A stretch of 64,000 nucleotides of DNA, taken from assembly GCA_009733575.1 (NCBI GenBank), contig ML769422.1, forward strand, positions 1 through 64,000, read 5' to 3'. Position 1 is the first letter of the stretch; each line of letters starts with the position of its first letter. This DNA is from Gymnopus androsaceus JB14. Taxonomy: Eukaryota; Basidiomycota; Agaricomycetes; Agaricales; Omphalotaceae. Positions 33,503 to 45,140 of this stretch are shown piece after piece. The notes under the pieces were generated by a model. It was not told the DNA's origin and made no database searches. It saw only the letters and a program-made list of their open reading frames with translations. Made by a program: the position numbers and the translations under genes.

Positions 33503-34732
33503 ATGCCATTCGGTCCAAAAAAGTGATGCCTCTCTGATGCTGGCTACAAGGCCTCTGGATCGGTTCGGAAAAAGTTGCGGCAAAGAAGCCCTTCTCCACA
33601 GCCCAATCAAGTTGCTTCTTCCTCTCAAATGTTTTTTGATATGGATATAGATGCTGGGTCGGAGTCGGATGGTTATGCACTCGAAATGCCCGTCAGCAGT
33701 GCCCCTGCATTGCCCAAATTCGACAGTGACAACAATGATACACCAGTTTCCCCAATCAATCTTGAACCCCTCCCAAACATAATTCCCGCTACTCCCAGAT
33801 GTGCCTCAAATAACACTCCAAAGCCACAGACCCCTATGTCAGTGCTGCTTAAAAGTCCTGCTTACTTGCGTGGCCGCCCTCGTATACATTGTTCACGCCA
33901 TAATCCCTTAGCTGACTCTGAGCTGAGGAGTGCTCCTATACAGTGGGCTAATCAGACAGCTAGGTCAGAAATGAGGAGGGAGACAGCTGAAAAGTCAGAA
34001 GAATTCAAGGCCATCCAAGAACAACATATACGCCAGGAAGTGGATGAGGCACAGCAGCTTTTTCGATCTATTACTAAGCCCAAGGCAGAAGGGGGATTCG
34101 GTTTTCATAGTATGAAGCACTTTGCGGAACACTTATTTGGAAATGGCACCGATGCACAAATGAAAGTAAACATCACTCGTTGGTGTAATAACCATGGCTC
34201 AGATTTTGCATCCAATATCTTCGAACGTTCTACCCCTGCTTTCACCGATTTCCTTTCAAATTCCACTTTCTCTGAGAAGCTGCGAAAAGAGGGGGAGGCT
34301 ATTCAAAAGCTACTATCGCGTCCATCAAAAATGTCAATGAGGGATTTGCTAGCCAGTTTCTCTATGCAAGACCTCAGTCGAGACTTAATGACAGTTGCCC
34401 CTACTCTCTGGGGTGTTCTTACTAGTGTCTCCTCTCAAAGAAAGTCTAGACGGGAGAAGGAACTTGTATGTTTTTAATTCCGATTTATAGCACAAACTGA
34501 TTATTTTTCAGGTTTTTACAGCAATCTGTGCTATGCACAGAAGGCCAATAACTTCCAGGTTATAATGGGATTTTTTCTCCTTGGATCCGGTGCAGGGAAG
34601 GGTGAAATGGCAGTGCTCGCACAGGCTGGACTCAGTGTTTCCCTGACTGCTATTAACAAGCACATCAAACAACTTTCTCGTGAAAACATCACACTCGTAC
34701 AAAAAGTTCTCAAGTCCTTTTTGTGTTCCATA
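33503..34732 (+). pseudogene. DUF6589-type gene, copy 1, 3'-truncated and CpG-decayed
   Basis: Aligned to 39214-40455 with few gaps. The start ATG (33503) is followed seven codons later by TGA (33524) where copy 2 has CGA. Other changes are largely CG to TG or CA (several Arg to Cys or His). A block 'LSLVRS' present in copy 2 after the first intron is missing. The gene stops at 34732, where a segmental repeat begins, so the C-terminal DUF6589 core is absent. Certainly non-functional. Confidence 0.85.
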
Positions 34733-35619
34733 TGGCATATAGGTTTAAGGTGGGCATAGCCTAATTATATAGGGATGTCAGCCATGGATGCGAGGCGCCG
34801 AGGCGCAGGGGCACGTTTCCGTAGGTTTGCACAAGCAAGCTGCATAACTTCGCTGCCATGTGCAGACATACACGGTACAGGTCACCCGTAAAATGTGTCA
34901 CAGGGACTAGACACAAACTCTATGATGGCATTTGAATGGTTAATGAACTACACAGATAGTTGGAAAAAGTTGTCGAGCGAGGTCAAAGCGTAAAATATCT
35001 TGAGTAAGCTTCACCGGTGATTCTTATCTCCGGACGTTATACCTTTTATCCTCCCATCCACCTTATGTTGCTATCTTCCATTCAACGTTTCATGCTCCCA
35101 AGTTTCATACATTTTTGGACTTGACCCGTTTTCTCATCATACTTACATGTTTAACTAGCAGGACAGCCCGTGGGATCACAGGAGATGAATGAATAATCCC
35201 ACTGCCATACAATTACCATAAGTAGGACAGCAAGTACAGTACAAATTGTTGCTTTCAGTATATTTCAGGGTATTTTGGCCCTCATATTCTCAATTACCAG
35301 CCCACAACTCTGCTGCGTCCTCCATCCTCCATCCTTCATCCTTCATCCTTTGTATATTGTGCACCTTGTTCCCAGCTCCTGTATGTTTACTGTTATTCAT
35401 GACCATCATTATCTCAACACTTATCATCTTTCTCTTGTATTAATTTGCTGTCAAATTTTCTCACCATTGCTGTCATGTATCATTGTATGGTAACACTCTT
35501 GCTTTACGTAGACTCGAGCCAGTAGCTTTCAGTGTTGACACCTTGATGACAGTCGATCAATGGCGCCAGCGAAGCGACTGGAACTTTATCCGGCAGTTTC
35601 AGGGGTCGGATTTCAGTCA
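34733..35619. repeat. Segmental duplication S, copy 1
   Basis: Starts 'atatggcatataggtttaag' and matches 38117-38997. The last 105 bp also match 32546-32650 (kinase-type exon). Differences between the copies are mostly 1-2 base indels. No complete gene is visible inside. Confidence 0.85.
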
Positions 35620-35621
35620 TA

Positions 35622-36175
35622 CAGAAGCAAACCCAGAAGCGAAACATTCTAAGGAAATTGATATATTCAGGGCAGTTTTGCATGGTTTCTCTTGATTCTT
35701 TTTTTTCTATAGGTCCTATAATATGCGAGGATTACGATCTGATTTTATCAGAATTTTTGAGGGCCTAAAAATGGCATCATATTTTAATTTATCTTTTGCT
35801 GCCAAAACCTGCCAAAAACCCAGAAGCGAAACTTTGGGCTAATTGGGCCTCTACATATCCGCATCCCTTTGGGATTGCTTGTAGCATGGCTTTCCATGCT
35901 CATAGAGTAGATTGAATCTATTGTATACCCAAAAATACCACAGATTTCATGGTACAATTCATAATATTTCAAAAACTGAGAAAAATCGCATTTTTGGCAT
36001 AGTGTTCATATATGATCATATTATAATGGATTTATTATATCTAAGCTATGCTAATCATGTCCAGAAACCCTTCTAGAGGTTGTATAAAAAAAACCACATC
36101 CTAAAACACAATCTATATGACTCAAATATCAAATATTTCGCTTCTGGGTATTTTTCGCTTCTGGGTTTGCTTCTG
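35622..36175. mobile_element. TIR MITE, TA-flanked (CAGAAGCAAACCC ends)
   Basis: Termini CAGAAGCAAACCCAGAAGCG at both ends in inverted orientation, with TA at 35620-35621 and 36176-36177. The 'CCCAGAAGCGAAA' word recurs internally near 35818 and 36137. Length 554 bp, non-coding. TA duplication suggests Tc1/mariner-type movement. Confidence 0.85.
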
Positions 36176-36177
36176 TA

Positions 36178-36820
36178 TTAAGGAGATCTATCCATTTCAT
36201 TACACCTATTTGTACCTCCCCTTTTATCGCCCGCTACCCCGTCCCGGTGGCCGCCGCAGGACTTTCTTGTTTACTTTTTAATAATTATGTTTCGCAATAT
36301 ACAAGAAATGTGATTATATTTTATTTAGTGCCCATTATTCGATTTTTTAACATCGGTACTCATTGCTGGTCCAAGGACCCCAGAAACCAAATGACACATT
36401 GTGGCAACGCTGCGACGCGACGCGTTATTAGGGCCAAACGGTTGGTCCAGTCCCGGAGACAATGATATCTACTTAAAGAGGATAGTTAGATGATTCCAGG
36501 CATCCAAGTATCAAATAATTGGCACTAAAACTCACCAAGATACAATGAGCCCTTCCTCCTTGTATCTTCCCATAAATTTTCCGCTGTGAGAGAACAGTTG
36601 ATTGGGTTGATGATAGTCAGTGAACTAAGGAGATTAGACAATTTCGGATGGCTAGGTTTCAAGATCGTTAAACGTAACGCCCACGCAAGGATTTTAGTGC
36701 AGGCGGTCGGGTCAATGATGGGAGTCAAGAATCACAAAACCGTTCCATTCTTGGATGTAAGTACTGAGTATTTAACTACCAAAATAATGTGAAATAAAAT
36801 GTAAGTTACTAAGTAACTAA
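36178..36820. other. Unassigned region
   Basis: No recognisable coding region. A short GC-rich island (36220-36260) precedes AT-rich sequence; small ORFs at 36247-36465 and 36525-36792 have no familiar motifs. Confidence 0.35.
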
Positions 36821-36829
36821 TAACAAAGT

Positions 36830-37525
36830 GGATAATTCTACTGAACAACCCCCTTGCTGGCAACAACCCTCCCAAAAAGGAAATTTTTGTGAAAGCTAGT
36901 TTGGCAACCCCATCACACTTTTGTCACACATGCTTGAGTGTGATTTTTTTCAATTCTTTTGTGTGTGTTTTTTCTTTGAAAAAAAAGTCAGCTACTACCT
37001 CATGCCTCACCTTACTCAAGTTGTAATGCAAATCACTCAGATTCCCAAATAGGGCTGGTGGCAGTATCTGAAATTTAAAGACTCCAGACTTTGGGCAAAT
37101 GCTTAAGGCTGAATTAAACTCAGATTTAGTAGCTCGAATACTAAAATATTCCCAATGTTACCCATTGCATATTGGTATCTAAATCTAAGATAATTAATAT
37201 CATCAGCCATAAATTGGCATATCTGTATGACTAAATATGACAGATGGTAAGCTGCAAGTTGTAACTACAGAAAGGTGCTTAGATTGTTGCATGGCTACCT
37301 ATGAAAATGCACTGTAATGCTGTACTTTACAGTCATGGTGCAACCCCTAAAGGCTACAATAATTGGAATACTGCACCAAGAGCAAATCTCTGACATTCAC
37401 AAAAAATTGAGTTCTGAGGCAAGTTATCTGTTGTGACCTCAGTGTTACCGTGTGTGACCATATGTGACCTCAACTGGGTTGTTAAATAAGACCTGAGCCA
37501 AGGGGGTTGTTCAGTAGAATTATCC
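36830..37525. mobile_element. MULE-type MITE with 9 bp duplication
   Basis: Termini GGATAATTCTACTGAACAAC in perfect inverted orientation, continuing CCCCCTTG; flanked by TAACAAAGT at 36821-36829 and 37526-37534. Length 696 bp, AT-rich, no ORF. The 9 bp duplication is diagnostic for MULEs. Confidence 0.9.
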
Positions 37526-37534
37526 TAACAAAGT

Positions 37535-38116
37535 GGAGAGATGAAACTTGTAAGGTGTTTAGGCATAAATCAAATATATGAAGGATACTGGCGAGTGCTA
37601 AAGCATAGAATCTCATGAAGAGTTGCAGATTGGAGACCATCTTAGCACTCCCTTCAACAAAATTAACATGCCAACTTTGAACTCACCATGATATGAGCAC
37701 TTCCTTTTGTGACACTGGTACTGGGAACCAAGATGACTAATGACTTGTTTGAGAAATTTAGCAACTTGGGCACCAGACTTGTTAGGCCATGTTGCGATGG
37801 AATAGCGCAAAGGACGTCAGATTTAAGGTAAGTGGTTTTATTGGAAATACTTTCACTGGGAGGTCATTCTGACAAAATCTGCTTCAGTGACATAAGTCCA
37901 ATCAGACACAGGAAGGGAAATTCGAGGGTGTAAGTCTATAGTAGGGACAGATTAGTGATAATATCGAGTGAGCTAGAGCTGTGATGAAGTGGTGCAGCTT
38001 GAATATAGTACTATATATTCAAGTGATCACAAATTGAGTGAGGTTCCGAGTCGAGGATTGGCTGAGAGACTGAAATTAGAGAAAGAACCAAGTCTATTGG
38101 ACAAAATAACTACATA
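37535..38116. other. Unassigned region
   Basis: Possible minus-strand exon at 37810-37613 ('MRYSIATWPNKSGAQVAKF'), not recognised. Nothing else supported. Confidence 0.3.
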
Positions 38117-38997
38117 ATATATGGCATATAGGTTTAAGGTGGGCATAGCCTACTTATATAGGGATGTCAGCCATGGATGCGAGGCGCCGAGGCCGCAGGG
38201 GCACGTTTCCGTAGGTTTGCACAAGCAAGCTGCATAACTTCGCTGCCATGTGCCAGACATACACGGTACAGGTCACCCGTAAAATGTGTCACAGGGACTA
38301 GACACAACTCTATGATGGATTTGAATGGTTAATGAACTACACAATAGTTGAAAAAAGTTGTCGAGCGAGGTCAAAGCGTAAAATATTGAGTAAGCTTCAC
38401 CGGTGATTCTTATCTCCGGACGTTATACCTTTTATCCTCCCATCCACCTTATGTTGCATATCTTCATTCAACGTTTCATGCTCCCAAGTTTCATACATGT
38501 TTGGACTTGACTCCGTTTTCCTCATCATACTTACATGTTTAACTAGCAGGACAGCCCGTGGGATCACAGGAGTGAATGAATAATCCCACTGCCATACAAT
38601 TACCATAAGTAGGACAGCAGTACAGTACAAATTGTTGCTTTCAGTATATTTCAGGGTATTTTGGCCTCATATCTCAATTACCAGCCCACAACTCTGCTGC
38701 GTCCTCCATCCTCCATCCTTCATCCTTCATCCTTGTATATTGTGCACCTTGTTCCCAGCTCCTGTATGTTTACTGTTATCATGACCATCATTATCTCAAC
38801 ACTTATCATCTTTCTCTTGTATTAATTTGCTGTCAAATTTCTCACCATTGCTGTCATGTATCATTGTATGTAACACTCTTGCTTTACGTAGACTCGAGCC
38901 AGTAGCTTCGGTGTTGACACCTTGATGACAGTCGATCAATGGCGCCAGCGAAGCGACTGGAACTTTATCCGGCAGTTTCAGCGGGTCGGATTTCAGT
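38117..38997. repeat. Segmental duplication S, copy 2
   Basis: Second copy of 34733-35619; it runs straight into the 5' flank of DUF6589 copy 2, whereas copy 1 lies downstream of the truncated DUF6589 copy. The order suggests an unequal tandem duplication. Confidence 0.85.
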
Positions 38998-39213
38998 CAC
39001 ATGAATGACGGACTTCAACAAATCTCGAAAATTGGAGGGGTCCCTTTTATCACCTTAGGATAAATCTGAGCAGAGCAAAACTTGCGTATTAGGCTAACAA
39101 AAAAACTCATGTTTTCCGATTTTTAATAGTCAAGTTTTTTATTGAGATATTTAACCATCTTTGATCAGCTGTTCGAATAGGGGTAGTCTCTTCGATCCTT
39201 CCTTTCTACTGCC

Positions 39214-42200
39214 ATGCCGTTCGGTCCAAAAAAGCGACGCCTCTCTGATGCTGGATACAAGGCCTCTGGATCGGTTCGGAAAAAGTTGCGGCAAAGAAGC
39301 CCTTCTCCACGGCCCAATCGAGTTGCTTCTTCCTCTCAAATGTTTTTTGATATGGATATAGATGCTGGGTCGGAGTCGGATGGTTATGCACTCGAAATGC
39401 CCGTCAGCAGTGCCCCTGCATCGCCAAAATTCGACAGTGACAACGATGATACACCAGTTTCCCCAATCAATCTTGAGCCCCTCCCAAACATAATTCCCGC
39501 TACTCCCAGACGTGCCTCGAATAACACTCCAAAGCCACAGACCCCTATGTCAGTGCTGCTTAAAAGTCCTGCTTACTTGCGTGGCCGCCCTCGTATACAT
39601 CGTTCACGCCATAATCCCTTAGCTGACTCTGAGCTGAGGAGTGCTCCTATACAGTGGGCTAATCAGACAGCTAGGTCAGAAATGAGGAGGGAGACAGCTG
39701 AAAAGTCGGAAGAATTCAAGGCCATCCAAGAACAACGTATACGCCAGGAAGTGGATGAGGCACAGCAGCTTTTTCGATCTATTACTAAGCCCAAGGCAGA
39801 AGGGGGATTCGGTTTTCATAGTATGAAGCACTTTGCGGAACGCTTATTTGGAAATGGCACCGATGCACAAATGAAAGCAAACATCACTCGTTGGTGTAAT
39901 AACCATGGCTCGGATTTTGCATCCAATATCTTCGAACGTTCTACCCCTGCTTTCACCGATTTCCTTTCGAATTCCACTTTCTCCGAGAAGCTGCGAAAAG
40001 AGGGGGAGGCTATTCAAAAGCTACTATCGCGTCCATCAAAAATGTCAATGAGGGATTTGCTAGCCAGTTTCTCTATGCAAGACCTCAGTCGAGACTTAAT
40101 GACAGTTGCCCCTACTCTCTGGGGTGTTCTTACTAGTGTCTCCTCTCAAAGAAAGTCTAGACGGGAGAAGGAACTTGTAATGTTTTTAATTCCGATCTAT
40201 AGCACAAACTGACTATTTTTCAGGTTTTTACAGCGATCTGTGCTATGCTCAGCTTGGTCCGCTCACAGAAGGCCAATAACTTCCAGGTTATAATGGGATT
40301 TTTTCTCCTTGGATCCGGTGCAGGGAAGCGTGAAATTGCAGTGCTCGCACAGGCTGGACTCAGTGTTTCCCCGACTGCTATTAACAAGCACGTCAAACAA
40401 CTTTCTCATGAAAACATCACACTCGTACAAAAAGTTCTCAAGTCCTTTTTGTGTTCCCTTGTATGGGACAACCTAAACTTCGCATTTCGAGTGGATTCAC
40501 AGCGCCTGGACTCAAAAGATCATTTTGACAGTGGAACAACAGGTACATTTGTCGTTCAACATGATCCTGATACGGGTGCCCCTGCGACTCACGGCACACT
40601 TCCGTTTGACATGAAACCACCTCGAACTACTACAAAACCAGTTATTAATGACCATTCCTCCCTTCTCCTACCATCTCCCAGTGATATTCAGGCTCTCGAG
40701 CTATGCGCAATATGGCAACTCACTCAAATTGTGCTGGAACATAAACCCGAACTTGCACATCTCAAAGACCACTTCCCTCCCTGCCCCACTGTGGAGCAGA
40801 TCGCTCTTCATGTTACCCAACAGTACCCTGCTCCAGCTTTGCATGAAGATGAATCCAGCATTGATGGTACCATCCGAGTGTACCTCTCCATGTTACGTAA
40901 TGCTGGGGTCAGCGACGAGGATATCAAGAAAATTGGGCTTTTTTTCACTGACGGAGACCTTTTAACTGATTCGTTAGTTGACAAGGTATTTAAAAAACAG
41001 TAATTTCACCTACTCACCATTGTGAACTAATCTATGGCAGGTCGAATCTGGCCGTCGCAATAGTGCCGAATCTGAGGTCCTTGAAAGCCTTAGAGCAGTC
41101 ATCCGGCGTTTTGGGTTGTTCCATGCTAAAATGGCTGGTGCACGTATGGTGATCAATGAACACTGGGGAAAGCCAAACTCACCGTGGCCGGGAAGTCTGT
41201 GGTGGGAGCACACGAAATCTATTAAAGCGTAAACCTATCAGTGCTGGATGGCAATCAAAAAAAGCAGCACCTTGGAAACCAACTCACGAATTTATACAGA
41301 TATCGCTCAGTGCTCATGTCCTTGATGCATTTCGTATTCATTGTGGCGAAGAGGACTTTAACCACTGGTCGTCGAAAGCTACATTGGATGATTTAATGGA
41401 TGTTTCGAAGAAGGTATACGCAAACCTATTCAGCTCTGCAGCATACGAGAAGCAGAAGGAAGCAGACAAACCTGATACAGTGCTCATGAACAACATTCTC
41501 TATAACCGTGATGCGCTCTATTACTGGCTCTTGGTCAAATCGAATAAAGGCAGGTGACATTGGTCGAGTCGTTCTTGTTCTTCGAATCTGGATGGTCATG
41601 ATGCGGACCCCCAAAACCATGCCTCGGTACGCTAATGCCATATTTGAAACCTTGGGCCGATTACAACAATATCCCGAGCGAGCTCGAAAGCTGTTCCTCC
41701 ATAACTGGCTTGTCAACCTTACTGGAAATGCGGATGGATTCAAGGAGGTTGATCTCCTCCAAGAACATACCAATTTTTGGCTCAAGGTGAGCTGGAACAA
41801 GTCAAGAACAATAGCTTACTGACCTATGAGCTAGATTGTTTATGGTGCAAAAGGAGTGAATCGTAACTGGGAATGGCTATCAATGATTTCGGTTTGCATA
41901 TATTCTTTGCGTGAAGCGCTCCGCACCGTGCAAAAGACATTCCATATCCCTGTTTACGGCACTCATCACACCACACCCAGTATTGCGAAGGAGATCCAGC
42001 TCATTGCAGAGATGTTGCAAGAGGAGAGAATACAGGAATATGTTTTGGACCGCCTTGCTAACCAGGACATGGATGCCATTCGTGACCTTATTCGTGAAGG
42101 GTCGAGATACGCCAACAAATGATCAGCATTTTCCCAATACCATGATAACGAGGCCATCGTTGAGAATCTCGGTGTTCACAGTGATGCTGTTGCTGCAGAT

Positions 42201-42342
42201 AGGGAGGAAGATGTTGATGAAGATATGGAGGGCCAGGAATTCTATATTCCAACTGAAGAGGATCTTGCAATGGATGATGATGAGCCAATTAATCTTGCAG
42301 ATGAACTTCTAGAGAGGGCAATATTGTTGGTGGATGCAGAAG
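39214..42342 (+). pseudogene. DUF6589-type protein, copy 2, nearly full length with a few breaks
   Basis: Exons 39214-40176, 40224-40985, 41041-41786 and 41835 to about 42342. The N-terminus is basic and Ser/Pro-rich ('MPFGPKKRRLSDAGYK'). The core has 'LSVSPTAINKHVKQLS', 'VWDNLNFAFRV', 'GARMVINEHWGKPNS', 'LYNRDALYYW', 'KAGDIGRVVLVLRIWMVMMR', 'KTMPRYANAIFETLGR', 'KLFLHNWLVNLTGNADGFKE' and 'NRNWEWLSM', the hallmarks of the DUF6589 family of Agaricomycetes, often near transposons. Single-base frame changes near 41220 and 41540 and a TGA at 42120 break it; some may be assembly errors. The acidic C-terminus is cut by an inverted-repeat element at 42343. Molecular function is unknown. Confidence 0.8.
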
Positions 42343-42694
42343 CATCAGGAAAAATGGTCTGGGCCAAGGATAGCCTAGGTAACCTAAGCCTCCTAGGTTA
42401 CAGGGGCTGGACTTGGGATGGCCTAGGCAGCCTAGGCCTCCTAGGCTACCTAGGACTATCTCAGGCTGCCTGAGGTTTCCCCAGGGTTCTTCCAGGTTTC
42501 CTCAGGTTTTCTCAGGTTTCTCAGGTTTTCTCAGGTTTTCTCAGGTGACTCAGGTTGTCAAAAGTCCACCCCCTAATTCCTAGGTCATCCTAAAGGAACC
42601 TAGGCAACCTAGGTGGCCTAGGTGGCCTAGGTGTCTTTGAGTTACCTTGAGGTTAACTTCAGGCCATCCAAGGCCCAAACAGTTTTTCCTGATG
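42343..42694. repeat. CATCAG-family inverted-repeat element, 352 bp
   Basis: Left end CATCAGGAAAAATGG, reversed right end CATCAGGAAAAACTG, flanked by AG on both sides (42341-42342, 42695-42696). The arms are built of CCTAGG and CTCAGG words like the palindrome at 5671-6046, but are less perfect. Confidence 0.8.
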
Positions 42695-43626
42695 AGATTG
42701 ATTTATATTATCCTATATCTATTGTTATATCTGAATTCGTGATTTAGAAGTTGTATTTTTCCATGGTAATAGCTAGCTGAGCTTCGAAAACACCCTCTAG
42801 ATCATCCACGTACTTATATATAAGTGAGTTTGGTTCATTGAATGTGTGCGCGTTATTGAACAAAAGCCGCCAAGCAGCTGCAAACTCTGCCATTGTTGCA
42901 TAACCCTTGGAAGGACCCGCGAGCATCAGATTTCGGATATGGGACATTGAAATTGGATTCTTGATGACTTCGTAGTATATGGGCCAAGTCTGTACGGACG
43001 TGTTAGCTTGCTATAGTCATGGGCATGAATGCCAAATGTCTGTGAATATTCATGAATATATTCACATTTGGCACTCGAATGTTGAATGTCTGTTATTGAA
43101 ACATTCATATTCATCCGAATGCACACTCGAATGTGAATATCCGTTTCAAGACAACAAACATTCGATGTTAGAACTTCGAATATATTCAAGTACATTCGAG
43201 TTAAATACTTAATAAAAACCACACAGTCAGAGGTTCGAACACTCAAGCACAACTTACCCACAACTTAGTAAGCATATCACAACAGTGCAATAACCACTTA
43301 CGCCAAGATGACCATGCAATAAAAGGCAATCATATGTAATTTAAGGCACTATTTTAACTACATAATAGTATGACTTAAAGACAAGCCCAAAGTTCAATGT
43401 AGTAAACTAAAAGAGATAGGTATGTAGAAGTTTTTGCAGGAGTTGGATGTAACAAAATTAGAATGGAGTAGAAATACAAATCTCAGTTAAGACTGGGCAA
43501 TCCATTAGCCCGTCGATGCAAGAAATAAGGTAATAAGGAGTAGAAATACAAAGTTCAGTTGAGACTAGACAATCCGTTCACAACTGTCGACAGGAGAGAA
43601 AAAGTTCAGATGCAAGAAAAACTATA

Positions 43627-44582
43627 CTAAAGCAAATGAGGAAGCACAGGGGCATGTTTGAAAAAGTCAGCAAAAGTTGCAACATAATGGAAAGCAATGT
43701 GATACTTGGCTGTGTCCATGTCTTTACATGACACAGCCTTATCAACAAGCTTTGCAGCAAGCCTATGTGTATTTTCATGTATGCCCGGCATCCCACCCCT
43801 CCAACCGCACATAACACGATACAGCTTATACATTGCTGCCCGCCGAGTAGCTTGATCCCTGGAGCTAAAGCCAGTGTTGCCCTCCGCTGTGAAACCAGGT
43901 AAGAATACAGACACTTTCACCTTCCACTCTTCATAGGTCAATGCATCCAATTCATCAAACATTGGTTGCTCGCCCTCTTCAAGCTCTACACTGTCAAAAC
44001 CATCTGGCTGCAGCTGATACAGGTATTGATCTGCCATGGCAAGCTCCAACTTGAACGAAATTGTAAAGATTTCCTGAAGGATCTCTTTACAAACAGAGTC
44101 GGGGATCTCTTCAGGATACTGTATGCCACACCATGACGGAACGACCTTGTGGAGATCAGCAAGGTCAAGATTCTGTAACAAAAGATCAGAAAAATGTCAA
44201 AGCAGAGAAGTTAACCACATACAATATTGGCATTATCCAATTCTGCCTGCATATCTGCAATGAACTTGCCTCGTATCTTCCCCGCTTGTGAATCCTTCTT
44301 CGTCCCATGTAGTTCCAACCCCAAGATTTTACGCCAATCACCCGCCGACCTCAAGCATTCCAGCATCCCCTTTGAGCGAATCCTGTACATTATCACCAAG
44401 CGCAACTTCAGGTACATTGCAAAGTAAGCCTGGCGGGAGTCATCCTGGCTGTGATTTGCAAAGAGTGCAGGCTCCGGAAGCACATAATTACAAGAGACAT
44501 TGGGTCGTGGACCTTGTTGCTGGTCAAAATCATGACTGAAGGTATAGCATGCGTCAGACCAAGCCTCGATTGACATGGGCAT
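43627..44582 (-). CDS. Uncharacterised Agaricomycete protein carried inside the hAT element
   Basis: Exon 1 begins 'MPMSIEAWSDACYTFSHDFD' (44582), with 'NYVLPEPALFANHSQDDSRQ' and 'RLVIMYRIRSKGMLECLRS'. An intron of about 50 bp near 44222-44173 joins 'NLDLADLHKVVPSWCGIQYP', 'EEIFTISFKLELAMADQYLY'-type sequence and 'YKLYRVMCGWRGGMPG', stop at 43627. No breaks over about 305 residues. I recall similar proteins as a multicopy basidiomycete family of unknown function. Its position between hAT ends, convergent with the dimerisation ORF, suggests a captured gene or a native second ORF of this hAT lineage. Confidence 0.6.
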
Positions 44583-44675
44583 GAGCGGTGATTCAACATT
44601 GAGGAATTTATCCTGATCGCCCTTCTGGGAACTTGGTTTTGACTTCTTCTTTCAATCTGACAAAATAATAAGTCA

Positions 44676-45140
44676 TTGAAATCAGAGGATATGAAAAACA
44701 ACAATCGTGACCCTTTCGATGATTTTATCAACAGCACTCAATCAAATGAAGATGCAATTCTGTATTGGACAGCAGCATTACCGCCGGGCAACTCTGAGCC
44801 TACCACTCTTTTGCATGCACTTGCAAGTATGGCACTTGACTTCCTGTCAGCTCCTGCTGCTAGCATGGATGTTGAGCGATTGTTCTCACACTCAGGTCTG
44901 GTGGTAGCAAAGCATTGCTATAACCTCACGCCAGATCATATTCGCCAGAGTACGGTTCTTAGTAATTGGCTGAGCATTGATGGACTTGTTCCTGTCAAAG
45001 CAATCTCTCTTTGTCTAGACAAACGGTCAGGGAAGGAGAAGCAGGATGCTGAGTTTTTGAAATGGACAGATACTGATTTAGATGATGAAGAAGAGGAGCA
45101 AGAGGAGGAAGCGGAGGAAGAGGGAGAAGGGAGTGACTAA
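44676..45140 (+). pseudogene. hAT transposase C-terminal dimerisation domain, 5' part absent
   Basis: Contains 'LLHALASMALDFLSAPAAS' and 'DVERLFSHSGLVVAKHCYNL', then 'IRQSTVLSNWL', the hallmark of the hAT C-terminal dimerisation region, and a long Glu/Asp tail. No RNase-H-like DDE core or BED finger exists upstream within the element. At 154 residues it is far shorter than a hAT transposase (about 600-800). Confidence 0.85.

Noticed and set aside
36190..36450. Mitochondrial insertion (GC patch followed by AT-rich sequence)
   Set aside because: No mitochondrial gene or rRNA could be read in either strand.
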